This document shows, in pieces, positions 7,743 to 15,202 of a DNA stretch of 51,905 bases. Under the pieces are notes generated by a model. The model saw nothing but the letters and a program-made list of their open reading frames with translations, had not been told where the DNA came from and searched no databases. The position numbers and the translations under genes are program-made. Numbering within the stretch: position 1 is the stretch's first letter; each line of letters starts with the position of its first letter. The stretch comes from DATGFB01 sp032160545 (GTDB lineage: Bacteria; Actinomycetota; Actinomycetes; Mycobacteriales; Jatrophihabitantaceae). The stretch lies in the NCBI GenBank assembly GCA_032160545.1, contig JAVHVN010000057.1, forward strand, positions 1-51,905, written 5' to 3'.

Positions 7743-7945
7743 AGGCTCCGCGCGCCGGCGGGACCGCGCGCCGCGTAGCCCGGATTCCCGGGTGCGGCGT
7801 CCCCGGTCTCGCCGGCTCGCATCTCGCCCTCGTCGTCCCGGCTGTTAGCCTGAGCGGGTTCGCCCAGCCACGCTGGCCGGACGACTCCCGCGCCCGGACG
7901 AGGCGCTCCAGCTCCCACCCCTGACGTCCCGCAGCAGGAGGACCC
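7743..7945 (+). other. rplO-secY intergenic region
   Basis: This 203-bp spacer begins with an imperfect stem-loop (GGCT/AGCC arms at 7744-7747 and 7777-7780 with an inner GC stem), which could be an mRNA end. A TAGCCT hexamer at 7846-7851 could be a -10 box for secY, but no matching -35 is visible. A strong AGGAGGA ribosome binding site for secY lies just before 7946. No gene was seen here. Confidence 0.35.
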
Positions 7946-9259
7946 GTGTTCAGCGCATTCGCGTCGGCGTTCCGCACGCCGGACCTGCGTAAGAAGCTGC
8001 TGTTCACGCTGTCGATGGTGGTGCTGTACCGCCTCGGCGCGTCGGTGCCGACCCCGAACACGAACACGAAGGCGATCACCGACTGCATCAATCAGGCGTC
8101 GTCGGGCAGCAATGCCAACGTCTACTCATTGATTAACCTGTTCTCGGGCGGCGCGCTGCTGCGATTGTCGGCCTTCGCGCTCGGCATCCTGCCCTACATC
8201 ACGGCGAGCATCATCATCCAGCTGCTGGTCGTGGTGATCCCGCGCTTCGAGCAGCTGAAGAAGGAAGGCCAGTCCGGCCAGCAGAAGCTGACGCAGTACA
8301 GCCGGTACCTGACAATCGGGCTGGCGATCCTGCAGTCGACGGGGTTCATCGCGCTGGCCCGCTCCGGACAGCTGTTCCCCTCCTGCCAGGGCGCGATCCT
8401 CTACAAGACCGACGTCTTCACCCTCGCAACCATGGTTCTGTGCATGACCGCGGGCACCGGCATCATCATGTGGCTCGGCGAGCTGGTGACCGACCGCGGT
8501 GTCGGCAACGGCATGAGCGTGCTGATGTTCACCTCGATCGCGGCGCGCATCCCGAACGAGGGCCAGACGATCTTCCAGAACGCCGGCGCCTTCGTGTTCA
8601 CGCTGATCCTGGTGCTGGGACTCGCGATCATCGTCGCCGTCATCTTCGTCGAACAGGCGCAGCGCCGGATCCCGGTGCAATACGCGAAACGGATGGTCGG
8701 GCGCAGGCAGTACGGCGGGACCTCCACGTACCTGCCGTTGAAGGTGAATCAGGCGGGCGTCATCCCGGTCATTTTCGCCTCGTCGCTGCTCTACATCCCG
8801 CAGCTGATCAGCCAGCTCACCGGCAACGCCAACAAGCCGTCGTCCTTCCAGCGGTGGGTGACCAACCACCTGCTCGACCAGCAGTCGTTGACCTACATCG
8901 TCGTCTACTTCGCTCTCATCATCTTCTTCACCTACTTCTACGTCGGCATCACCTTCGATCCCGTCGAGCGGGCCGACGACATGAAGAAGTACGGCGGGTT
9001 CATCCCCGGCATCCGGCCGGGGCGGCCTACCGCCGAGTACCTGCAGTTCGTGCTGTCGCGGATCACGCTGCCGGGATCGCTCTACCTGGGAATCGTGGCG
9101 GTTCTGCCGAACTTCTTCTTCTCATTGACGAGTGGTAACAACCAGAACTTCCCGTTCGGCGGCACTGCAGTGTTGATCATGGTCGGCGTCGGCCTCGACA
9201 CCGTGAAACAGATCGAGAGCCAGCTCATGCAGCGCAACTACGAGGGCTTCCTGCGCTAG
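7946..9259 (+). CDS. secY: SecY, protein-conducting channel of the Sec translocase
   Basis: SecY forms the membrane pore that, with SecE and SecG, exports or inserts proteins driven by SecA or the ribosome. The 437-residue protein has about ten hydrophobic helices. Family signatures include LINLFSGGALLRLSAFALGILPYI (residues 63-86), SGQQKLTQYSRY, GVGNGMSVLMF, the NQAGVIPVIFASSLL segment and GFIPGIRPGRPTAEYL. The GTG start has AGGAGGA about 5 bases upstream. secY-adk-map is the usual actinobacterial order. Confidence 0.97.
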   Translation: MFSAFASAFRTPDLRKKLLFTLSMVVLYRLGASVPTPNTNTKAITDCINQASSGSNANVYSLINLFSGGALLRLSAFALGILPYITASIIIQLLVVVIPRFEQLKKEGQSGQQKLTQYSRYLTIGLAILQSTGFIALARSGQLFPSCQGAILYKTDVFTLATMVLCMTAGTGIIMWLGELVTDRGVGNGMSVLMFTSIAARIPNEGQTIFQNAGAFVFTLILVLGLAIIVAVIFVEQAQRRIPVQYAKRMVGRRQYGGTSTYLPLKVNQAGVIPVIFASSLLYIPQLISQLTGNANKPSSFQRWVTNHLLDQQSLTYIVVYFALIIFFTYFYVGITFDPVERADDMKKYGGFIPGIRPGRPTAEYLQFVLSRITLPGSLYLGIVAVLPNFFFSLTSGNNQNFPFGGTAVLIMVGVGLDTVKQIESQLMQRNYEGFLR

Positions 9260-9288
9260 CAGCGCATCAACGAAGGGTTGCCAGCCAG

Positions 9289-9942
9289 GTGAGACTTGTC
9301 CTCGTCGGCCCGCCAGGAGCGGGCAAGGGTACGCAAGCGGAGTTCATCGCCGAGTACTTCGGGATCCCGAAGATCTCGACCGGCGATATCTTTCGCGCGA
9401 ACGTCTCCGGCGGCACCGAACTCGGCCGGACGGCCAAGAAGTTCATGGACGCCGGTGACCTGGTGCCTGACGAGGTCACCAATGCGATGGTGCGCGACCG
9501 GCTAGCTCAGTCGGACGCGATCGACGGGTTCCTGCTCGACGGCTTCCCGCGCAACGTCCAGCAGGCCGGCGAACTCGACGGCATCCTCGGCGAGATCGGC
9601 ACCGTGCTGTCGGTCGTGCTCGACCTGGACGTCGATCACGACGAGGTCGTGCGCCGACTGTCCGGCCGCCGCACCTGCAAGCACTGCGGGCACGTCTGGC
9701 ACCTCGAGTACGACCCCCCGGCGCGGATCGGAATCTGCGACAAGTGCGGCGGCCAGCTGTACCAGCGCGACGACGACCGCCCGGCGACCGTGCGGCACCG
9801 GCTCGTGGTGTACGCCAGCCAGACCGCTCCCTTGGTGGCGTTCTACGACGCGCGGGGCCAGCTCGTCGCGATCGACGCCCTCGGCCCGGTCGAGGACGTG
9901 ACCGAGCGGGCGATCGCGGCGCTGACGCCCTTCGCGGACTGA
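9289..9942 (+). CDS. adk: adenylate kinase, zinc-lid type
   Basis: It catalyses ATP + AMP = 2 ADP in the cytoplasm. The 217-residue protein has the P-loop GPPGAGKGTQ at residues 7-16, the AMP-binding LLDGFPRNVQQA motif and a full-length LID domain. The lid carries four cysteines (CKHC and CDKC, about residues 127-150) expected to bind a structural zinc, as in Gram-positive enzymes. Start is GTG; its TGA overlaps the ATG of map by one base. Confidence 0.97.
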   Translation: MRLVLVGPPGAGKGTQAEFIAEYFGIPKISTGDIFRANVSGGTELGRTAKKFMDAGDLVPDEVTNAMVRDRLAQSDAIDGFLLDGFPRNVQQAGELDGILGEIGTVLSVVLDLDVDHDEVVRRLSGRRTCKHCGHVWHLEYDPPARIGICDKCGGQLYQRDDDRPATVRHRLVVYASQTAPLVAFYDARGQLVAIDALGPVEDVTERAIAALTPFAD

Positions 9943-10769
9943 TGCGCGGACTACCCGAGCGCATTCAGGTGAAGACGCCTGAGCAGATCGCGCTCATGCG
10001 CCAGGCCGGGCTTGTCGTGGCCCATGCCCTGGCCGGGATGCGGGCCGCAGTCGCGCCGGGCGTCTCGACCGCCGACCTCGACGCGGTCGCACGCGGCGTC
10101 CTGGCGGACGCCGGCGCGAGCTCGTCCTTTCTCGGCTACCACGGCTATCCGGCGGTGATCTGCGCGTCGGTCAACGACCAGGTGGTGCACGGCATCCCAT
10201 CGGCGGACCACGTCCTGCGCGATGGGGACCTCATCTCGATCGACTTCGGTGCAATCGTCGATGGCTGGCACGGCGACTCGGCGATCTCGGTGCCGGTCGG
10301 CGCGGTGAGCGACGACGTCCGGGCGATGTCGGAGGCGTGCGAGCGCTCGATGTGGGACGGCCTGGCCGCCGCACGGTCGGGCGCCCACCTGACGGACATC
10401 TCGCATGCCGTCGAGAGCTCGGTGCGGCGCAGCGGCCGGTACGGCATCGTCGCCGGGTACGGCGGGCACGGGATCGGCTCCGAGATGCACATGGCGCCGC
10501 ACATCTTGAACTACGGGCGCCCCGGCAAGGGGCCGCGGCTGCTACCCGGAATGGCGCTGGCCATCGAACCGATGATCACGGTCGGTTCTCGCGCGACGCG
10601 GGAGCTCGAGGACGGCTGGACGGTGACGACGGTCGATGGTTCGTGGGCAGCGCACTGGGAGCACACGGTCGCGATCCTCGAGGACGGCCCGTGGGTGCTC
10701 ACGGCCGACGACGGCGGCCGCGCCGAGCTGGCCAGGCGCGGCGTGACGGTGTCGGCGACCGCTGCCTGA
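9942..10769 (+). CDS. map: methionine aminopeptidase, type I
   Basis: It removes the initiator methionine from new proteins. The 275-residue enzyme contains the pita-bread-fold motifs: GYPAVICASVNDQVVHGIP, DGDLISIDFGA (first metal Asp), GHGIGSEMHMAPHI (metal His) and MALAIEPMI (metal Glu), with the final Glu in AAHWEHTVAIL. The start overlaps the adk stop by one base. In many actinobacteria infA follows directly; here a block of other genes intervenes. It converges with the next gene over a 7-bp gap. Confidence 0.96.
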   Translation: MRGLPERIQVKTPEQIALMRQAGLVVAHALAGMRAAVAPGVSTADLDAVARGVLADAGASSSFLGYHGYPAVICASVNDQVVHGIPSADHVLRDGDLISIDFGAIVDGWHGDSAISVPVGAVSDDVRAMSEACERSMWDGLAAARSGAHLTDISHAVESSVRRSGRYGIVAGYGGHGIGSEMHMAPHILNYGRPGKGPRLLPGMALAIEPMITVGSRATRELEDGWTVTTVDGSWAAHWEHTVAILEDGPWVLTADDGGRAELARRGVTVSATAA

Positions 10770-10776
10770 ACGACGC

Positions 10777-11208
10777 TCACGCGGCGCAACGCAGCGCCCG
10801 CAGCGCGGCCCGGATGCGGGCGACCTCGGTGCGGGAGACGATCTGCAGCCGGGTGCGAATGGTCTCGCAATCGACGTCGAGCCGGCGCGCGAGCCCCGCG
10901 AGGTCGGCGGTACCGGACGCCTCGCGGATGGCGTCGACCAGCGCGTCGGCGGCGACGAGCCGCCGGGCAGCCTCACGGTGCACCAGGCGCTCCTCGCGGG
11001 CAGCCCACGGGCCGCACTCGCCGAGGCCGCGCTCGAGGTGAACGAGTTCGTGGGCGAGGGTGCACCGCTGTTGCGCGGCGCTCGTCCCGGTGCGCAGGGC
11101 AATCACGGGGTAGCGCAGTTCGCCGAGGAGCCGGCCGGACATCGGCTCGGCGACGACCCGGATGCCGGGCCAGTTGTCGCGCAGGTCGCGCCAGGGGTCG
11201 TAGGCCAC
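10777..11208 (-). CDS. ImmA/IrrE-type metallopeptidase
   Basis: The 143-residue protein carries a zinc-metalloprotease motif, LAHELVHLERG (HELVH at residues 53-57), in the setting typical of the ImmA/IrrE family (DUF955). Family members cleave an HTH repressor, usually encoded next door. That fits here: an XRE regulator lies 47 bp upstream on the same strand. The start is a GTG at 11208 (MAYDPWRDLRDNWPG). In ICEBs1 and in Deinococcus such pairs control mobile-element excision or stress genes. Whether this pair does so, and what its targets are, cannot be read from sequence. Confidence 0.85.
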   Translation of the reverse strand: MAYDPWRDLRDNWPGIRVVAEPMSGRLLGELRYPVIALRTGTSAAQQRCTLAHELVHLERGLGECGPWAAREERLVHREAARRLVAADALVDAIREASGTADLAGLARRLDVDCETIRTRLQIVSRTEVARIRAALRALRCAA

Positions 11209-11255
11209 GTGCCGATTGTGGCTGGGGGCTGCGACGATTCGGGGCGGTGCGGGCC

Positions 11256-11756
11256 TCAGTCGGAGGGCGGTTCGGGATCGCCGTGCCGGGCCGCCCGGTC
11301 GCCGGGCGCGAGGCGCGAGGCCTGCTTGTCCCGTGGCGTGGTCCGCCGCTCGCGGCGGGGGGAGAGGTCGTCCCGGTCGGCTGTGTCCGCCGTGTCGACT
11401 GTGCCGCTGGGGCGGGCAGTCGCGGCGGCACCCGGGTCGAGCATCGCGCGGATCAGTTCGTCCACCGCCAGGCGCTGCCGTCGCGTCAGCCGGCTGGCCT
11501 CGGCGGGCGGCACGTAGGGGTCGGTGAGTTCGGAAGGCAACCCCGCAGCGGCGCGCAGCTGGGCGAGGGAGACGTCGAGGACCTCGGCCAGTGCGACGAG
11601 AGTCGCCTCGTCCGGGCGGCCGTGGTCGCCGCGCAGGTACCGCGCGGCCGTGTCGTGATTGAGCGAGTGCCCCTGTTCACGCGCGGCTCGCGCCACGGCA
11701 CGCGCCGACAGCCGGCCGCCGTTGACGGTGCTGAGCAGCTCGGACAGGGCGCTCAC
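11256..11756 (-). CDS. XRE-family transcriptional regulator, partner of the adjacent peptidase
   Basis: The 166-residue protein begins MSALSELLSTVN at a GTG (11756). An HTH domain spans residues 14-75, with SLNHDTAARYLRGDHGRPDEATLVALAEVLDV as recognition and support helices. A second conserved segment, DPYVPPAEASRLTRRQRLAVDELIRAML, follows. The last 50 or so residues are charged and probably disordered. Paired with an ImmA/IrrE peptidase, it is likely a repressor inactivated by proteolysis. The frame is open upstream, but the HTH architecture favours this start. Confidence 0.85.
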   Translation of the reverse strand: MSALSELLSTVNGGRLSARAVARAAREQGHSLNHDTAARYLRGDHGRPDEATLVALAEVLDVSLAQLRAAAGLPSELTDPYVPPAEASRLTRRQRLAVDELIRAMLDPGAAATARPSGTVDTADTADRDDLSPRRERRTTPRDKQASRLAPGDRAARHGDPEPPSD

Positions 11757-11988
11757 GTGGCCCCCGTCGCCGTCCCGAGCTCGTCTGCATGCATGGCGTA
11801 GACAGTAGTAGGCCGTCCGGTGTCCGAAGCGCCGCAATACCGGCCTCCGGGCCCCGGGTCGCCGATGTTGCGCAGGCGATCCGCAGGCACCCGTTCTTCT
11901 CCACAACCATCTGACGACGCAACGGACATCAGACAATTCGGGTAAGGTTCGTCGCGGGGACGTGAGACGACAACTGCGGGAGCCGCTG
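11757..11988. promoter_or_regulatory. divergent control region between the XRE regulator and the HTH gene
   Basis: This 232-bp region separates two divergently read HTH genes. It holds a TAAGGT hexamer (11943-11948) that could be a plus-strand -10 box. It also has an inverted repeat TCTGA-N14-TCAGA (11910-11914 / 11929-11933) just upstream, a plausible operator. GGGAG lies 6 bases before the ATG at 11989. No convincing -35 was found. Confidence 0.35.
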
Positions 11989-12783
11989 ATGAACCGGGCG
12001 ATGACGCTGCGCGATCGCCACACCCTGCGCGCCTACCTACGCCTGCTCGGGTGTTCTGAGCGCAGCCTGGCCGCCCGGGCGGGCCTCGGGCACGCGACCC
12101 TCAACCACCTGCTCGCCGGCCGGCGGCGTACCTGCTCGGCGACCACGGCGCACGCCATCGAGTCGGCGCTCGGCTGCCCGGCCGGGTTGTTCTTCGCGCC
12201 GTCGGTACGGGTGGGCGAATCAGCGCACCGACCCGATCACCCGCGCGGGCGCACCGGCGGCGATCGAGAGCGGCGGGAGGTCCTCGACGACGACCGAGTT
12301 GGCGCCGACGACGCAGCGCCGCCCGATGGTCACGCCGCTGGTGACGACGACGTTGGCGCCCAGCCAGACGTTGTCGCCCAGCACCGTGGGGCCCTTCGTG
12401 GTGAATCCCTGCCAAGGCACCGGGCGTTCGAGGTCGTCGAAGCGGTGGTTGCCGTCGGTGACCAGGCAACCGTTGGCGAGCATGCATTGCGCACCGATCT
12501 CGACTCGCTCGACAGCCGCGACCATCACGCCGAGGTTCAGCAGGGCGCCGCCGCCGATCGTGATCCGGCCGGCGTCCGAGGTGAGCCATACGCCCGGCTC
12601 GAAGAAGGCGTGCGGGCCGATGGTCAGGCGCCCGTCGCGCAGCATCTCCAGAACGTTGCCGTGCAACGGCCCGCGGGCGAACGCCTGCCGGCGGGCGAGG
12701 TGGGCATGCAAGGCAATCCGGTTCCACGGCAGCCTGGAGCGCTGGTACCACCGCCACTTACGGGCCCAGAGCAGCGCGTCTGA
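11989..12783 (+). pseudogene. small XRE/HTH gene that has lost its natural stop codon
   Basis: The first 75 or so codons (MNRAMTLRDRHTLRAYLRLL...) encode a good phage-style HTH: SERSLAARAGLGHATLNHLLAGRR and an SATTAHAIESALG helix. Such proteins normally end near 75-90 residues. Here the frame continues for 264 codons, and from 12220 on it is only the antisense reading of the acyltransferase gene. The HTH part looks real. The tail is almost certainly not native, so the gene is probably truncated by a deletion that joined it to its neighbour's 3' end. An in-frame GTG at 11962 is an alternative start. Confidence 0.5.
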
Positions 12784-12792
12784 CGGCGTCAC
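12220..12792 (-). CDS. hexapeptide-repeat (left-handed beta-helix) acyltransferase
   Basis: About 190 residues with imperfect hexapeptide turns: LTIGPHAFFEPGVWL, ITIGGGALLNLGVMV, VEIGAQCMLANGCLV, VLGDNVWLGANVVVTSGVTIG, and CVVGANSVVVEDLPPLSIAAGAPARVIG near the end. The family (CatB, WbbJ, maltose/galactoside acetyltransferases) moves acetyl groups to sugars or small molecules; the catalytic His is probably in DGNHRFDD. The substrate is unknown. The start at GTG 12792 gives a 4-base GTGA overlap with the upstream CAP gene. A GTG at 12816 with a GGAGGG ribosome binding site is an equally possible start. Confidence 0.85.
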   Translation of the reverse strand: MTPSDALLWARKWRWYQRSRLPWNRIALHAHLARRQAFARGPLHGNVLEMLRDGRLTIGPHAFFEPGVWLTSDAGRITIGGGALLNLGVMVAAVERVEIGAQCMLANGCLVTDGNHRFDDLERPVPWQGFTTKGPTVLGDNVWLGANVVVTSGVTIGRRCVVGANSVVVEDLPPLSIAAGAPARVIGSVR

Positions 12793-13529
12793 CAACCGAA
12801 GTCCTCGGTCAACCACACTTGTCCCTCCGCGTCGATGACCACGCCGATGCCGAGCGCATGCGCCGATCTACTCAGAATGTTGCGCCGGTGCGGGTCGTGA
12901 GGCGCCTTCTCGGCGTACAGCATCCTGTGCACTTGCATCGCGCCGGCCATCGTGCCGATGCCATTCATGGCGATGTTCTCGGCCATGCCGTTCGGGAAGC
13001 CGGCGGAGCGCGCGCGCACCTGCGCATCGGCCTCGCTGCCGACCTGGTGGGCGAGCACGTTCGCAGCGGCCATCCGGCCGGTGTGCTGGCTTGCGATCGC
13101 AGCCAGGGACGACGACCACGGCAGCGTCGGCAGCCCATTGCCCGCACGTTCGGAGTTGATCTCGTCGAACAGCGCCTTGGCGATGCCGGACGGCGGTAGA
13201 CCGCTCGGTGCCCTGGTGACGGCCCTGTGTGTGCTCGCCGGGTGCGCCGGCACCTGCGGAGGGCTCGGCACCACCGGGGGGCGCTGGGCGGTGCTCGACG
13301 GCGGGCCGGCCGGGGTGCGCTGGTGCGCCGTGATGCGCGGGGCAGCGGCGGCCGGTGGCGGCGGCGCGCTCACGGCGGCCGAGGAATGCGCCGGCGACAC
13401 CGCGGCGACCACGGCGCCGCGGCCGGCGACCGTACGATGGGAGCCGTCCGTCGAGTGCGTCGCCCACGCGGTACCCAACCCGAGCAGGACGACAGCACTC
13501 GCCGCGGCCGCGGGGGTCCCGACGCGCAT
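12789..13529 (-). CDS. secreted CAP/SCP-domain protein
   Basis: The 246-residue protein has an N-terminal hydrophobic signal or anchor (residues 1-23) and a Pro/Ala-rich low-complexity linker to about residue 112. A bacterial CAP domain (SCP/PR-1 superfamily) follows: ALFDEINSERAGNGLPTLPW, GMAENIAMNGIGTMAGAM, HRRNILSRSAHALGIGV and WLTEDFGW. The conserved His/Glu pair appears in HQVGSEADAQ and AENIA. Such proteins act outside the cell; their enzymatic role is unsettled. It is co-transcribed with the overlapping acyltransferase. Confidence 0.88.
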   Translation of the reverse strand: MRVGTPAAAASAVVLLGLGTAWATHSTDGSHRTVAGRGAVVAAVSPAHSSAAVSAPPPPAAAAPRITAHQRTPAGPPSSTAQRPPVVPSPPQVPAHPASTHRAVTRAPSGLPPSGIAKALFDEINSERAGNGLPTLPWSSSLAAIASQHTGRMAAANVLAHQVGSEADAQVRARSAGFPNGMAENIAMNGIGTMAGAMQVHRMLYAEKAPHDPHRRNILSRSAHALGIGVVIDAEGQVWLTEDFGW

Positions 13530-13577
13530 CGCTCTCCGAACTGGCCCGCTCGATGTGCCGGCCTCGACGTTGCCGCC

Positions 13578-13606
13578 ATGCTGGTGACTGGTCAGGCGTT
13601 CGTCAA
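13578..13606 (-). promoter_or_regulatory. candidate promoter of the CAP-domain gene
   Basis: On the minus strand TTGACG (13606-13601) is separated by 17 bp from CAGCAT (13583-13578). The -35 is good; the -10 keeps only the conserved A2 and T6. It lies about 50 bp before the CAP start codon, back-to-back with the infA promoter. Confidence 0.3.
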
Positions 13607-13626
13607 ACCGGGAAGTCTTCGGCGTT

Positions 13627-13656
13627 TTGGCATACCGCTGTGCCGCCAGGTAGACT
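13627..13656 (+). promoter_or_regulatory. promoter of infA
   Basis: TTGGCA (13627-13632), an 18-bp spacer and TAGACT (13651-13656) form a convincing housekeeping promoter. The same TTGGC...TAGACTGG layout occurs before rplM. Transcription should start near 13663, which leaves a leader of about 130 nt before infA. Confidence 0.6.
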
Positions 13657-13794
13657 GGACCGCTGGCGCATGCCGCCCTTATCCGCTGGGTTCGTCACCG
13701 ACCGATCCAGCCCGCTGTGGCCGCGGAAGAGGAATCAGGGGCCCTCTTGGCGGCGCCGGGTCGAGTTCGAGCAGCAATACGAAATGCGGAGGAT

Positions 13795-14016
13795 ATGCCC
13801 AAGAAGGACGGGGCCATCGAGGTCGAAGGCCGCGTGGTCGAGCCATTGCCCAATGCGATGTTCCGGGTGGAACTCAGCAACGGACACAAGGTGCTCGCCC
13901 ACATCAGCGGGAAAATGCGTCAGCACTACATCCGGATCCTTCCCGAGGACCGCGTCGTGGTCGAGCTGTCGCCCTACGACCTCACCCGTGGGCGCATCGT
14001 CTACCGCTACAAGTAA
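13795..14016 (+). CDS. infA: translation initiation factor IF-1
   Basis: IF-1 is a small OB-fold protein that binds the 30S A site during initiation. The 73-residue sequence MPKKDGAIEVEGRVVEPLPN... to GRIVYRYK matches the family end to end. The ATG at 13795 has GGAGG 4-5 bases upstream. The frame is open further 5', but that part has no family counterpart. It opens the alpha-operon block and is separated from map by the accessory genes. Confidence 0.97.
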   Translation: MPKKDGAIEVEGRVVEPLPNAMFRVELSNGHKVLAHISGKMRQHYIRILPEDRVVVELSPYDLTRGRIVYRYK

Positions 14017-14082
14017 CCGCTCGTCCCGCGATCCGTTCGAGCATCCGCCACAGCACACGAGACACAGAAGAAGGGCACGGCC

Positions 14083-14196
14083 GTGAAGGTCAACCCGAGC
14101 GTCAAGCCGATCTGCGACAAGTGCAAGGTCATCCGTCGCCACGGTCGGGTCATGGTGATCTGCGAGAACCTGCGCCACAAGCAGCGTCAGGGCTGA
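14083..14196 (+). CDS. rpmJ: 50S ribosomal protein L36, zinc-binding form
   Basis: The 37-residue protein MKVNPSVKPICDKCKVIRRH... has the zinc ligands C11, C14, C27 and a His at residue 32, so it is the zinc (C+) type. It starts with GTG 66 bp after infA. It is the smallest conventional gene here. A strong hairpin follows immediately after its stop codon. Confidence 0.95.
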   Translation: MKVNPSVKPICDKCKVIRRHGRVMVICENLRHKQRQG

Positions 14197-14197
14197 C

Positions 14198-14225
14198 CCG
14201 CTCGGACGCATTCGCGTCCGGGCGG
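14198..14225 (+). terminator. strong hairpin directly after rpmJ
   Basis: Two bases past the rpmJ stop, bases 14198-14209 pair with 14214-14225 to form a 12-bp stem with one G-U pair and the tetraloop ATTC. No T-run follows, so it may be a partial terminator, attenuator or RNA-processing signal before rpsM, not a classical factor-independent terminator. The rest of the 207-bp rpmJ-rpsM spacer holds a smaller GGCCC-ATCC-GGGCC hairpin near 14252 and an AGGAG ribosome binding site for rpsM. Confidence 0.5.
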
Positions 14226-14403
14226 TGAGAGTCCGTCACTCGCAGCACGCACCGGCCCATCCGGGCCACAACAGAAGATGCGCACACCAGTCGCCGGATT
14301 CGCTCGGCGATCGACCTCCGGATCGAAGGCCGGAGCTGCACCCAGGGCGGTGCGGACCGGGTGCGCACCACACCTTCGAACAGTGATCAGGAGAACCGCC
14401 CGC

Positions 14404-14784
14404 ATGGCACGACTTGCCGGCGTCGACCTCCCCCGCGAGAAGCGGATGGAGATCGCGCTCACCTACATCTACGGCGTGGGCCGCACCCGAGCCAAGCAGG
14501 CGCTCGAGGCCACCGGGGTCAGCCCGGACTTGCGCGCCCGCGACCTCACCGACGACGACCTCGTCCAGCTGCGCGACTTCATCGACGGCAACTTCAAGGT
14601 CGAGGGTGACCTGCGCCGCGAGGTGGCCGCCGACATCCGTCGCAAGATCGAGATCGGCTCCTACCAGGGCATCCGGCACCGTCGCGGGCTGCCGGTGCAC
14701 GGCCAGCGCACCAAGACCAACGCCCGCACGCGCAAGGGCCCCAAGAAGACCATCGCCGGCAAGAAGAAGGCAGGTAAGAAGTAA
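14404..14784 (+). CDS. rpsM: 30S ribosomal protein S13
   Basis: S13 lies at the top of the 30S head and bridges to L5 of the large subunit. The 126-residue protein starts MARLAGVDLPREKRMEIALTYIYGVG. It contains GSYQGIRHRRGLPVHGQRTKTNARTRKGP, and ends in a Lys-rich tail that reaches the P site. The stop overlaps the rpsK ATG by one base. Confidence 0.97.
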   Translation: MARLAGVDLPREKRMEIALTYIYGVGRTRAKQALEATGVSPDLRARDLTDDDLVQLRDFIDGNFKVEGDLRREVAADIRRKIEIGSYQGIRHRRGLPVHGQRTKTNARTRKGPKKTIAGKKKAGKK

Positions 14785-15188
14785 TGCCTCCCCAGGCTCG
14801 TAAAGCCGGCGCCAAGAAGGTCCGCCGCAAGGAGAAGAAGAACGTCGCTCACGGGCACGCCCACATCAAGAGCACGTTCAACAACACGATCGTCTCGATC
14901 ACCGACCCGCAGGGCAACGTCATCAGCTGGGCCTCGGCCGGGCACGTCGGCTTCAAGGGCTCGCGCAAGTCGACACCGTTCGCCGCGCAGATGGCCGCCG
15001 AGAGCGCGGCCCGCAAGGCGCAGGAGCACGGTCTGAAGAAGGTCGACGTCTTCGTCAAGGGCCCGGGCTCGGGCCGCGAGACCGCGATCCGCTCCCTGCA
15101 GGCAACCGGCCTCGAGGTCGGCACCATCTCCGACGTCACACCGCAGCCGCACAACGGCTGCCGTCCGCCCAAGCGGCGCCGGGTCTGA
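14784..15188 (+). CDS. rpsK: 30S ribosomal protein S11
   Basis: S11 is part of the 30S platform near the mRNA exit. The 134-residue protein has a basic N-terminus (KVRRKEKKNVAHGHAHI), STFNNTIVSITDPQGNVISWASAG and the terminal TPQPHNGCRPPKRRRV. All are diagnostic. It is coupled to rpsM by a one-base overlap and followed 14 bp later by rpsD. Confidence 0.97.
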   Translation: MPPQARKAGAKKVRRKEKKNVAHGHAHIKSTFNNTIVSITDPQGNVISWASAGHVGFKGSRKSTPFAAQMAAESAARKAQEHGLKKVDVFVKGPGSGRETAIRSLQATGLEVGTISDVTPQPHNGCRPPKRRRV

Positions 15189-15202
15189 AAGGCATCTGAA
15201 CA

